64,000 nt of DNA from Effrenium voratum (lineage: Eukaryota; Sar; Dinophyceae; Suessiales; Symbiodiniaceae). Shown here piece by piece: positions 45,735 to 57,590 of the stretch. The stretch spans positions 2,501 through 66,500 of the forward strand of contig CAUJNA010001478.1 in assembly GCA_963377175.1 (NCBI GenBank), in the 5' to 3' direction. Every line of letters begins with the position of its first letter. The first letter of the stretch is position 1. Both the position numbers and the translations under genes were made by a program. The notes below the pieces were generated by a model, which was not told where the DNA came from, did not search any database, and saw only the letters and a list, made by a program, of their open reading frames with translations.

Positions 45735-48430
45735 CTGTTTCACTTTCTCGACTTGATGCAAAGCCCCTTGATGCAAAGCCTCCCTGGTCCACCAAGTCAA
45801 GGTGGCCAGGGAGGGATCTCTTCAGCCCCACCGCATCCCTCTTCAGAAATCTCTTTCAGGGATGGGCGGGTGGGTAAAAATGATGACCCGGTACGCTTTA
45901 AGATGAGGTTCAACTACTCTTGGCTGATGCCTGCCTTCCTGCCAGTCTCTTTCACCAATGACTGGAGGAGCTCTTCATAGCTAAGATGCTGGATGCGCAG
46001 TCGTGCAGTCGTGCATAGTGCTCAAGAACGAAGTCAACCGTGGGTAGGTGCGTGCCCCGCTGGCATAACCATACAGAAGGGATCGGGCTCCAAAACAACA
46101 GCTAGGTTGAAACATGGCGGTTTTCTCGTGGACCCTACCGTTCCTGAAAACGTTTGATGTCTTCTATCGCGCCACATTGGTCGGCGAGCTGTTTCCCTGG
46201 CCGCATATCGTTGTGTAGATCACCTTAGGCCTGCAACTTGACACCATATTTGCATCCCAAAAGCTGGAGTTGCCGGTTGATGCGCAATGATTTCAAAGAC
46301 GCCTGGACGAAGCAGGTCTTGGTCAATGTACAATAACAAGGACCAAACGGATACAAAAACGAAACATGTTGGGCGAGCTGTGAATGCGTCTATATTGGTG
46401 CACGCAATGTGGTCCCTACAAGTAGCTGTTGCGCAAAAATGAACATGACAGTTGCATGGCTGGCCTGCTTGCAGAAACAATCTGAGATATCGGTGGCCAA
46501 AACCACATCCAAAGAAAACCGTTGCATTGCCAGATTTTGGCTGTACATGCCGATGTTACAGACTGGACGTCTTGTGGCAAGCAGCTGGCTTGGCTCCAAA
46601 ACGTACACATCAAGCTGCACCATCTGTACTAGGACAAGGCTGAATGTTGGTTTGACCTTGACGAGATTGAGCCTCGACAGAATCTACAGTACCAAATGAA
46701 ACCCTGTGCCCACTGCTAACCGATTCAACCAACTGAAGTAATGCTGTGTCATAGCCACAATCAACATTAACAAAGGCAATGCCGCGGAGGTGCAAACATG
46801 GAATGGCTTGAACATTCTCCACTGTATTGACACGATTCTCCACGCTCCGCACGTCGGCTAATTGCACAACAGTGCCAGCCGAGCATCCATCGAGCGCAGT
46901 TTGCGACGGGGGAGCTGGTAAGTTCCTTGCCTTGTAGCCCTGCGCGGATGGCTACTGGAGCTTGCTGTGAAAACATACTGCTGCAGAGAAAAGCAACTTG
47001 AAACCGTACTTTGCTTAATTGGAGCTTGAATGTCTGCCTGAGACATCTTGAAATGCAAATGCCCTACCACTGTCATTCCAGCAAAAGGGGAAACATGCCA
47101 CTGTCCGCTCAATTATTTGCACTGCAACATTGACATTAACCATGCTGATCCGCAATGTTCACTGATCAACATTTGTCTCGGCTTCCTTGAATCAAGCACG
47201 GCAACACTATGCGAGGCAGGAGTCGGACTCAAAATGACGTCTGAGGGGTTGCTCCCCAAAACAAAAGCCTTAGGCCTTATGAGGATCCGCGACGAGGTAA
47301 CAGTAAATAAGATATCAACAAAGAAACAGCTGGTAAAAACGACTATAATAACAACAATCATGATGAAATTAATTTGCTGATACCAATATGATTTCCTGTT
47401 TACCAATGTTCATCGGCTACTTGTCTTCTTGCAGAAGCTCCTCGTAAAGACTAACATTAGGTACAGAAGAGAAGCAACATGATAGACACCTAAGGATCTC
47501 GTCTTTCAATAGGCTTGACTCAGCAGCTGGGATAGATTTCATGACTACTTTCCTTATACCTCCAAGCCTGATCCCCAGTGGATCGCGCAAGTGGTTGCCC
47601 CAGTGAGTCCCCTAAGTGGGATTCGCACATGTTTGTTGCTCCACTTACCATATTAAGCCCACTGAACACATCGCTCGAACACCAGCGCGAACGCAATAGG
47701 CTTATAAAACACTTTCGCCACTTGCAGCTGCTCTTGGGGACCGAACAACACTGTGATCGTCTGAACCCAAGGTCTCCATCCTGCACCAAGCCGTTCACCG
47801 CTTCAGTGATGGAGCTGGTAACCACTGTGAGCGCGGTCTGGCCTGAGCAACGCAAATGCCAAGCTTGCAAGCCCAGTGGATTTCATTGTCGCAGCCTGCC
47901 GCAAGTATCAAGCGATTTGGCGACTCATGGACTTCTCGGCCAGCTACAAAGCGTACCCGAGCAATGCGCCAACGAACCGGACTGCTGGACTGGTGGGAAA
48001 GAACCAGCTGAGAGAAGAGCTGCAGGCCTGGAAACCACAAACGCTGCGCTCTTCGGCGCAAATTCCAAATCGCCCAGTCCGCATTCCGAATCCTGGAGAT
48101 CTTTTTTCAAAGGCTGACTGAAACACCTGCTAATCTGCGACTGGGCCAGCAAAGGCCAAACTCCTGCAAATGAGACAGCCAGGGGCTAGTGATCATACTT
48201 AGAAGGGTTCCTGCACTCATTAAGATAGGCATTGAGAACCCTAAATGGCGGAGGTGCTCTTTTTGGGTGTCTGCCATCCTCATGCACCGCCTGCATACCT
48301 GGATAAGAAATGGAATACGAACGGCCTGCTTTCCCAGAAACCTCGCGAAGGGTTCTTCCGCTGGATTTCCTGGCGCTATCTTGCATAACTTGGGTAGAAT
48401 AACTTGAAACGACTTGAATCGACACACTTA
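45735..48430. other. Unassigned stretch
   Basis: No recognised gene. The longest open frame (47578-48117, plus) has no motif and is discussed among the rejected items. No long repeats. Confidence 0.4.
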
Positions 48431-48439
48431 ACCAAGATA

Positions 48440-49080
48440 ACTTGTGTTAGTCACAGAAGTTGCATCGAGCAAGTTACAAAGAGGCTTGCATCGCATAGAG
48501 AATGTTCATCGAACAACCTATGTGGATAGCTTGCATGGAGAGTTTGTATACATAACTTGCATCAATAAACTTACAACAAGAACTTGTGTTGCATAGATGG
48601 TTTGATTCTAACAACCTACATAGAGAGCTTGCATACAGAAGTTGTATACATCTAGACGCTTGCAAAGAGAACTTGAATTGCGTTGCGGACTTGCATCGCA
48701 ACACCTGCGTGGATAACTTGCACAGCTGTATACAGAATTTGCATATAAAGACATTACGGAGATACGCTGCACACATGAAAATTGCATGTCACTTCCGGAG
48801 AGAAATAAGTAAAACAAATGCAGAACGAGCTGGCACAAATGAAATTGTGTAGAAACGTGCATTAATAAGCATACGCCTGTACGGAGAACCTGCAGAAATA
48901 ACGTGCATAGAGACAGTTGAATAGAGTTTGCATAGAACAACAACTAACGTAGACAACTCTAACGTGTAAACTTAATAACACACACAGATCCATCGAACAC
49001 TTGCAAAGATAACTTGCATGGTTGACTTGCAAAGAAAACAGCTTGCATAGACAACTTGGAGAATTGAACTTACGCACTAC
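48440..49080. repeat. Degenerate ACTTGCATAGA repeat
   Basis: About 640 bases in which ACTTGCAT, CATAGAGA and related words recur at irregular spacing of about 15-25 bases. It seems to be an old minisatellite. Confidence 0.65.
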
Positions 49081-49259
49081 ACATGCAAAAGGAGCTTGGA
49101 TTGGGCAGGTCAAGGTGGGTGCTCATGCGCCACTCCGCGGAGATCGAAGGTCAAGCACGTAAGCTTGCTTCTGATTTGAGTTTGAACATGGCGTGGTTTG
49201 AACGCTGGCGGTAACTTCAAGAGTAAAAGAGTAAATACACCGCATAGACCCAGATAGCA

Positions 49260-49845
49260 ATGATCGCACACCAGCACCTCCAACAGCACCCCCCGAAGAG
49301 CGTCCCAAACAGCACCCGGCCGTCAATCGAGCACCCGCGCCATCGCTAGCACCTCCAACAGCACCCCAAACAGCATCCCAAAACAGATCCTGCAGCAGCA
49401 CCCCAAACTGCATGCCCCCTGCACCCTGCCGTCAATCTCGCAAAAATGCGCCTGCACCGTCACCCTAAGAGCACCCCAAACAGCACCCCCCCAAACACCC
49501 AGCCGCACCCCAAACAGCATCCCAAAACGCCACCTGCACCAGCACCCCAAGCTGCATGCCCCCTTCCACCCTACCGTCAAGATGCAAAAATGTGCCTGCA
49601 GCGTCACCTGCATGCCCGATACACCAGCACCAGCACCCCAAACTGCATGCTCCCGTGCACCCTACCGTCAAGATGCAAAAACACGCGTGCACCGTCACCC
49701 CCAAAACAGCACCTGCACCAGCACCCCCAAACTGCATGCCCCCTAGCACCCTACCGCGCTGCCATCAGCACGTCAAACAGCACCCCAATCCGCAAAAACC
49801 AGCACCCCAAACTGCACGCCCCTTAGCACCAGCCCAATCTCGCAA
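49260..49845. repeat. CAGCACCCCAAACTGCATGC minisatellite
   Basis: Irregular units of about 80-140 bp. Each carries CTGCATGCCCCC, then CACCCTACCGTCAA, then a GCAAAAA segment and runs of CAGCACCCC (unit starts near 49409, 49552, 49640, 49730 and 49808). The array ends in a sequence containing AAGTTAGAACCCC (49867-49879) that also ends the 54-56 kb array. Confidence 0.8.
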
Positions 49846-49849
49846 ATCA

Positions 49850-51320
49850 CTTCCCCCTCTTTATTAGAAGTTAGAACCCCTATAGCTTTCAGCTATCTGA
49901 GGAATAAGTCACAAGGCATTTGTGCAAGATCACAATGAAGAGAACAGCCCGCACAAACCATGTACCAAGAGTCAGAGCATAAAACACACGAAGCACCGCA
50001 CGCAAACCAAGTTAAGCAGACCACATAACAGTTTCTAGCACATATGCATATTTCAGAACATAACAAAAACACTACGTAAGAAGGCGCCGCGCACAGAACA
50101 CGTTGCACAGGTCAATATGGCGCAACCAATTCACTCTCGAACAAACATCTGAAAACGGCAATGTGCCACGTAATCTTATTCGTTGCTCATCCATCCGTTT
50201 GGTGTCCAGCACACACGGGTGACATGGCAGCCCCAGCCTGCCAATCGGAATTGGCAACTTGCGTCTGCACGGCAGCAGCTGACTGCCCCATGCAAACAAT
50301 ATCAAGCAATCTATCAGTACCACACAAGCACAGCAGGTGCTGATCTGTTTTCGAAGACCAATGCCCAGTGACTGGAAGATGTCTGGGTCATAGTTCCGAT
50401 CTGCATGTACTGAGCAAAGGCCTGGCAAGTTGCACATTGCACGGAGATCCTTGCAAGTAAGCTGATTCTTGACACATGGCGGTACGCCCGCCACGCTTTG
50501 GAAGCAGCAGGAAAGTCATAGCTTATGCAAACAGAAGAATGCTTGCATCTGCGCGAGCACGGCAGCCATTCGGATTCTTTAACTCGCATGCCGCTTTCAC
50601 CAAGCGCATGGCTTGAACTTTCAGCATCTGTTCTCTCGCTGACGTGGCAACACTTGGCAGGGGATCTAAGCATTGCGGGAACTCATGTGACCACAAGGTA
50701 AAAAAACTTGAGGCCAAAACAACAAACATTGCTGCACTTTTTGACTGGATTCACCAAGCGAACATGCAGCAAACAAGAGACAACCAATTGAGGAGAGACA
50801 GGGCAACACACCTGAAAACATTGATAATTAGCGGTAAAAGAAAGTCACGCGCAAACAGACTAGATCGGGCCGCCCACTTGGTCCCATTCCTGCGCGCCTG
50901 CTGCCCGTACAAGTACCCATTGCCAGCCTCCAGCATCAAGCGCTGCCAGCCTGCAACATGTCAACTGTAAAAGTGGCCTTCCACGTTGTTCGCAAGGACT
51001 GGACGCAGCCCTCATTCTTATTCTTGGCGCCTCTGTATGCACCGCAACTATGCAAATGTGTGTGTGTGCGTATATCCCAAATGTTTATATACATACAATA
51101 TACGTGTATATATAAATAAAGACTCGCGCTTGTTTTGCCACTGAATGGTGCTGCGCACTAGTACTTAAAGTGAATTGCGCTTGACACATTTGCAAGGCCC
51201 TTCAGTGCCCCGACTTTTCCAAAAGAAGCTGCCTGTTTTTGGTTAAATTCCTTGAGCTCATCAGATCATTAAAGTATTGATATGAGTTGAACAAATCGTT
51301 TGCTGATGAACATACTGAAC
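49850..51320. other. Unassigned stretch
   Basis: No gene recognised. An AT-rich part at 51050-51120 contains TATATA and GTATAT words. From about 51240 an AT-rich sequence related to 56160-56560 begins. Confidence 0.4.
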
Positions 51321-51896
51321 CTAATGAATAGATCGTTTCGGGGCCTTTTTCTCGATTAAACTCACTAGCCAAAAGAAGTCACAGTTGTTTATCAAAATTA
51401 CACCAGCCTCGACCCCAAACAGCAAAAAAACATGACCGGTCTGTATAGCCCAAAAAGTCCATGTATGTCCCTGCAGGAAGTCGCCTTTTTTGCGAAGAGG
51501 ACACATCGGGTCCAGGGTAAAAGCATCGATGTTGTTCGACTTCGAGGAGAAAAAGTTCGAGAGTGAAGGCCCGCCCTGCTCCATGTTGGAAGGAAGTTTG
51601 GCCCAACTTACCAATGTGGACACGACCAGCTTGGCCGGGTTCATCTTGGAGTTGGCACTTATGGTTCGCAGATTGGTGTTCACATGTGTGGTGAACGACC
51701 GGCCGCCGTCATTCCAGTGCACGCCGCTGGCAACAACTTCTGGACTCAGCTCCAGCAGCACAGTAATCAACTGGCCGGGTTCATGAACTCTTTCCAAGTT
51801 GTCAAGGTCAGCAAAGTAGGTTGCCAGGAAAAGGCTCCTATGCATCAACCAAGTTTTTCGAGGAGAACTCGACAAGTGCAGGGACGATGCGAACAA
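51321..51896 (-). pseudogene. Coding-like minus-strand region, unknown (part 2)
   Basis: 191 codons. The middle reads like real protein (LFLATYFADLDNLERVHEPG; ITVLLELSPEVVASGVHWND; NMEQGGPSLSNFFSS). The C-terminal 40 residues come from AT-rich DNA and are probably not coding. With the region 52659-52192 upstream it may form one decayed gene, since the piece between them has only broken frames. No family is recognised. Confidence 0.3.
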
Positions 51897-52191
51897 CTCT
51901 TACAAGCTAATGGTTTGGTTGGGGACCCGACTCACCCAGGCTTCTGGAAACCGGTCTGAAAAAAAACCTTGGAGCTCGGACCCCCCCCTCACGATGCAAC
52001 AAGATGATAAGCCCGCCTGCTTGACAGTGTGTTCGCTCGTCCCTCTCTGCGATAGCACCAGATCTCCAAAAGGAAGTAACCAGGAAACCACTAAGCCACT
52101 CTGCGATTGGCAAAACGGCTCTTGTTGATGGCCCCAAGAAACCATCAAACACGGCGGCGGCGTTAGCAACTCTTATTACTAGATTATACAG

Positions 52192-52659
52192 TTATCGAAC
52201 ATGTGTCGAAACATGGCCATGACCGTGTGTCCTTGTTGCAATCACCACATTGAGCACCAGAGCCGCCATTCCGTAATGTTGCTGGGGAGCTCGCCACGCA
52301 CGCAGAGTGTCCAGCAGCACCGAAACCTTTTGCTTGAACGGGTCGGAATCGGTGTTCAAGGCGTAGTGGAGGCGAAGCTGTGTCGTCAAAGAAAAAAAGG
52401 CTGGACCATGTCTGTAGCATGTGTTGGTCTTGATGCTATTAGCACATCCCTCCAGCTTGGTTTCCCGACGAGCCACGTATGCTGCGAGCAAGTAAATCAG
52501 AATCTCGCCCGGAGCTGCCAAATTCAAGTCGAGATCTCGGAAAAGAACGTTGATTGCAAGAATGAACTGGAATTGCTCGGATTTCCAAAAATACTCACTG
52601 CGGGAGGCTAGCACAAGCGCCATGCAATACAGCTCACGTTGAATTGTTTGGTGTTCCAT
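52192..52659 (-). pseudogene. Coding-like minus-strand region, unknown (part 1)
   Basis: 155 codons, helical and of normal composition (YFWKSEQFQFILAINVLFRD; LAAPGEILIYLLAAYVARRE; QKVSVLLDTLRAWRAPQQHY). An overlapping frame at 52853-52608 may hold its upstream part with one frame change. There are no motifs that I can name. It could be a remnant of a host gene or of an unrecognised transposable element. Confidence 0.3.
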
Positions 52660-52944
52660 GGGTCCAGAGACTGTAGGGAAGCTAGCGCCGCAGAGAATGG
52701 CACCTTACGACGTCCCGCCAGGAAAACCCTTGAGCCCTCGCACTTGCAAGCCCTGGGCACTTTCGGACACCTGCAAAACAGCAGCGTCCATATTGCGGAA
52801 CATGTGGAAACAAGGTTGAGACATTTGTTTTCAACCCTTCTGTCAGGAGGCAACGAGGTACGTCAAAGCTGCGACCTTGCCATCACGAAGGTGTGAAATG
52901 CTTCAGCAAAATGCGTTTGTCAGTGGGACTGGATTCGACGAGCC

Positions 52945-53198
52945 GCAGATGCTCCGGTGGTTCCGCAAGACCTACCCCAGCTACAACCTGCAGCCGCTGC
53001 TGCTGAAGCGCTACCGGGAACTGGAGGAGGCCCGGGCCTTCAACAACTGGCTGGGGGAGCGCAGGCAGGCGCAGGAGGGGCAACGACACTTGGACGACGT
53101 GAGCCGGCTGACGGAGGCCGTGCGCCGACAGGTCCCTCAGCTGCGCTACGCGCGCGCCGAGCGCCGGGGCGTCGAACGGGCGGCGGGCGGATGTCACG
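52945..53198 (+). CDS. GC-rich exon or gene fragment, unknown
   Basis: The plus strand reads DEPQMLRWFRKTYPSYNLQP, LLLKRYRELEEARAFNNWLG and VRRQVPQLRYARAERRGVER in one frame, with nearly all third positions G or C. The neighbouring DNA is far less GC-rich. The strong codon bias marks a true exon, like the helicase fragment at 10262-10662. It is helical and basic and of no family I recognise. The frame remains open beyond 53198, but sense is lost where the GATGCGCCAC repeat begins. Real borders are unknown, and it may be a pseudogene fragment. Confidence 0.5.
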
Positions 53199-53790
53199 GT
53201 ATTTGTTTATCGAGAACAAAAGTACATACTTTAAGGCTCGACAGGGCTCTGCTGATGCGCCACAAAAATGCAACCCTGCGCTTGACCAAGAAGTGCGGCG
53301 CTGGCTTCCACAAAGCAGCTCAGTATTAATCGGATGTTATTGTATTTGTTCAGCTGATGCGCCACAAGGCCGCAAACCTGCACTTGGCCAAGCATTTAAG
53401 GCTCGACAGAGCTGAGCTGATGCGCCACAAGGATGCAAACTTGCACTTGACCAAGAAGTGCGGCACTGGCTTCCAAAAAGCAGCTCAGTATCAGCCGTAT
53501 TTGTCCATTGAATCCAGTCTACATATTTAAGGCTCGACAGGGCTCTGCTGATGCGCCACAAGGATGCAAACCTGAAGAAGTGCGGCACTGGCTTCCAAAA
53601 AGCAATCAGCCGCATGTTATTATATATTTGCTTTTTTATCGAGAGAAACATAGACATATTAAAGGCTTGACAGGGCCCTGCTGGTGCGCCACCTGCACTT
53701 GATCAAGAAGTGCGGCACTGGCTTCTAAAAAGCAGCTCAGTTTCCTGAGCAACGCAATCAGCCGGATGTCACGGTTTGTTTGTTTAACGA
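53199..53790. repeat. GCTCGACAGGGCTCTGCTGATGC tandem repeat
   Basis: About four irregular copies of a unit of 100-160 bp. The order within a unit is GGATGTYAYNGTATTTGTT, TTTAAGGCTCGACAGGGC, CTGATGCGCCACAAGGATGC, AAGAAGTGCGGCACTGGCTT, and CAAAAAGCAGCTCAGT. Copies differ by deletions. The array starts immediately after the GC-rich exon. Confidence 0.75.
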
Positions 53791-53924
53791 CAAAAAATAT
53801 AATGCTCAACATAGCTCCAACGATGGCACGTCGTTTGCACGCAGGCTAGCAGCAAAATCTGCGACATGGCCTTTCCCCGTTGCGAAACATTGTTCTCAAT
53901 TGCGCTTGCGAGCTGCTGCCACGT

Positions 53925-53992
53925 GAGTCGAAGGGAGCCGAAGGGAGCCGAAGGGAGCCGAAGGGAGCCGAAGGGAGCCGAAGGGAGCCAAA
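53925..53992. repeat. 10-bp tandem repeat GGGAGCCGAA
   Basis: Six and a half near-perfect 10-bp units. They translate in frame as EGSRREPKGA repeats, but nothing supports coding. Confidence 0.9.
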
Positions 53993-54109
53993 CGCCTACT
54001 GGATGTCAAGCAAGTCAGGTCAGCCCCAAAACTGGGTAAGAAGAAACAGGTTCAGCTGGTTTTGGCCGGGATTCATTTTTCCTGTTGAGGGCTCGAGCAG
54101 GAAAACAGC

Positions 54110-56110
54110 CAGCTGGCAGCAACAAGCGCAGAGACTGGGAGAAGCATCTGCAAAGACTGGGAGACACAGGGAGACAAGTCACGGTATCTGGCATCAAGAC
54201 ACGACCCCAGAGCCAGCATCACAGCATCCGCAGAGACTGGGAGACACGACCCAGCATCTGGCATCCAGACACAGGGAGACAAGCGGATCCGACCGCAGAG
54301 ACTGGGAGACACAGAAATACAGGGGGAAACGTCCCGGGAGAAACGCTGGCATCCAGATATAGAGCGTCACAGCACCTGGCACCCGACAACCGGAGCCAGA
54401 GTCACAGCATCTGGCATCCAGACAGGGCGAGACCACTGCGGAGCCAGTGCCCGCAGAGACTGGGAGACAAAGGGAGAGAAGCGGGAAACATACAGGGAGA
54501 CAAGCGGGACACGACCCCAAGCCAGGCATCACCATCTGGCATCTGACCGCAGAGACTGGGACGCAGCACACGACCGCAAAGACTGGGAGACACGGGGAGG
54601 CAAGCAGGAGACACGACCCCGGAGCCAGCGTCACAGACACGGCGGAGCCAGCGTCACAAACAACGGGAGATGGGAGACACAGGGAGACAAGCGGGAGACA
54701 CAACCCCGGAGCCAGCGTCACAGCATCTGGCATCCAGACCACCCCGGAGCCCGCGTCACAGCATCTGGCATCCGACCGCGGAGACGCGGGAGACACGGCC
54801 CCAGCGTCACAAACAACGGGAGATGGGAGACACAAGCAGACAAGACACAACCCCGGAGCGTCACAGCATCTGGCATCCAGACACAGACAAGTGGGAGACA
54901 CGACCCCGGAGCCCACGTCACAGCATCTGGCATCTCATCGCAGAGACTGGGAGACACAGGGAGACAAGCGCGACAGCGTCACAGCGTCTGACCGCAAAAA
55001 CTGGGAGATGAGACAAGCGGGAGACACGACCCCGGAGCCCGCGTCACAGCATCTTGCATCTGACCGCAGAGGCATGGGAGACACAGAAAGACAAGCGGGA
55101 GACACAACCCTGGAGCCAGCGTCGCAGCATCTGGCATCTGACCGCAGAGACTGGGAGACACCGGGAGACACGACCCTGGAGCCAGCGTTACAGCATCTGG
55201 CATCCGACCGCGGAGACTGGGAGACAAGCGGGAGACACGACCCCGGAGTCAGCGTCACAAAAAACACACAGGGAGGCAAGCGGGAGACACAGCATCTGGC
55301 ATCTGACCGCAGAGACTGGGACGCAGCATACGACCGCAAAGACTGGGAGACACGGGGAGGCAAGCAGGAGACACGACCCCGGAGCCCGCGTCACAGAATC
55401 TGGCATCCGACCGCGGAGACGCGGGAGACACGGCCCCAGAGCCAGCGTCACAAACAACGGGAGATGGGAGACACAAGCAGACAAGACACAACCCCGGAGC
55501 GTCACAGCATCTGGCATCCAGACACAGACAAGTGGGAGACACGACCCCGGAGCCCGCGTCACAGCATCTGGCATCTCATCGCAGAGACTGGGAGACACAG
55601 GGAGACAAGCGCGACAGCGTCACAGCGTCTGACCGCAAAAACTGGGAGATGAGACAAGCGGGAGACACGACCCCGGAGCCCGCGTCACAGCATCTTGCAT
55701 CTGACCGCAGAGGCATGGGAGACACAGAAAAACCCTGTCGCAGCATCTGGCATCTGACCGCAGAGACTGGGAGACACGAGAGACAAGCCGGAGACACGAC
55801 CCTGGAGCCAGCGTTACAGCATCTGGCATCCGACCGCGGAGACTGGGAGACAAGCGGGAGACACGACCCCGGAGTCAAACACACAGGGAGGCAAGCGGGA
55901 GACACAGCATCTGGCATCTGACCGCAGAGACTGGGAGACGCAGGGAGACAAGCGCAAGACACACCCGCGTCATGGCATCTGATCGCACAGACTGGGAGAC
56001 ACAGGGAGACAAGCGGGACCCTGGAGCCAGCGTCACACCATCTGGCATCTGACCGGAGAGACTGGGAGACAGGATGACAAGCGGAAAACAGGACCCCGGA
56101 ATCAGCGTCA
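54110..56110. repeat. 2-kb minisatellite with 641-bp higher-order repeat
   Basis: Built from GGGAGACA, CGACCCCGGAGCC, GCGTCACAGCATCTGGCATC and GACCGCAGAGACTGGGAGAC blocks. A segment of about 275 bp at 54814-55090 recurs at 55455-55728 with an offset of 641 bases and few differences, so an array block was duplicated as a unit. The long open frames on both strands are artefacts. Confidence 0.85.
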
Positions 56111-57590
56111 CACTTTCCTATTCTCTATACCTCAAGTTAGAACCCCAATGCTTCGCTGTTTGGGGAACATGAAGTTCCATTCATTGAATAGTTTTTTCTC
56201 GGTTAAACTCATCAAATGCATTGGTTTTTCTTATTCAATAGAATGAATCTAATCTTTTGGTGGCCTTGTTCGAATACATTCACAAAAGTCATTTGACGAA
56301 ATAATAAACTCATTGAATTTAATCAATAAAATGGCAGCCCCTGTTGGCAAAGTCCAGGGTTTGAGTGACTCTAGCGAATTTAATTGTTTTGGGGATAGAT
56401 TTGAGTAAATTCATTAAAACCCTGGATTTTGATTTGCCAGAAGGAGCCCCATTTGTTTGGATTAAATGCTTCCTTAAAATAGCTTCGCGATTTTATCGTA
56501 TTTGATCGCTTTGTCGCCTTCTTCGATTAAATTCATTGATTACAACTAATTTAAATAGCACCGTTAAGTGGCCTGGCAAAGCGGCCCGTCAAACGTTACA
56601 TGCTATTCCCTCCTACGGGGAGCCCCCGCACCGTCACAAGGGGTCCAAAGTGCTGACGGAGACAGCACAAGCTACAGCACACTGCCCAGGAGTGGCCCCC
56701 CGTCGCAAAATCCGAAAGCGTAGGGATACATACGCACAGGCCTCTTCTTTATCAGGGTTGCAATTCACCCCTTTGCATACATTTTGGTGGCTCTGGAAGG
56801 ACTAAAAGCTCTCTGCTGTGCTTCAAGCCTGCTAGCGTAGACCATTCCTGGGGTTCTTGGAATCGGTTTATGTGACAGTACGCGACAGGATGGTCGGCTA
56901 ATGGAAGGAATTGCGATCCCTTGCCAACACCTTCTCTCCTCACCTTGTGGTGTCATGTCTTGGCTAGGATCACACTCTCCTTGATCGTTCACGTACAGAG
57001 TGACTGCTGCCACCATGGAGGCGAACAAGGGGCCACTCCTTGGAGGGCGAGGGGCGGCGTTTTGCAAGCAGATCAATCGTGTTGGGGATGGGTACTGCTT
57101 TTACACTCGCCCGTCAAGTCGAGCGGCCTCTACGGCAACTTGCAAAGCCGCTAGTTTCGGTTCAGCAACGCGACACTTGGCGCAAACCCTGTTTTTTTCA
57201 TGCTCTCGTTGATCATCCGAGCCACCATGAGCTTCTTCCTTGGCAGTGTGCCACACCCACTTCCCGCTGGCAAGGCGCTTGTCTGAGATATTCCAAGCGA
57301 GGCCTAGCGCGGTCTGCTGGCTTGAAGGTAGAGTTTCCGCGTTCAAGATCTCCAGAATCAAAGGCAAAAACTCCTGGCGCTTGGCGCAGCTTTTTGGAAA
57401 CCTGAACTTGAGAAGCGTCTACCGTTTTGCTTCCGCACCCAGATTCGAGGGGGGTCCGTAACCACGATAAGAATTACAAAACAAAACCACGACTGGAAAA
57501 AACTAAAAACCACGGAAAGGTGGCGGCCAAAACAACGACAAGAGGGGGGCCAAAGTCATGCAAACATAACGAGGTAGGTTCCATTCCATT
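56111..57590. other. AT-rich part and unassigned stretch
   Basis: 56111-56560 is AT-rich and contains several TTCGATTAAAYTCATT-like words, shared with 51240-51370. The remainder to 57590 has no recognised gene. Confidence 0.4.

Noticed and set aside
47578..48117. 179-codon plus-strand open frame
   Set aside because: No motif, no codon bias, and strong overlapping frames on the other strand.
50706..50722. CTTGAGGCCAAAAC, reverse spliced-leader-like
   Set aside because: Needs a one-base insertion, and the match stops after CCAAAA.
53925..53992. Possible CRISPR-like or peptide-coding repeat
   Set aside because: Direct contiguous 10-bp units without spacers; a simple tandem repeat.
54194..55962. 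Long open frames (up to 401 codons) in the 54-56 kb array
   Set aside because: They follow the repeat period on both strands, with Ser/Pro/Arg repeats and no domain.
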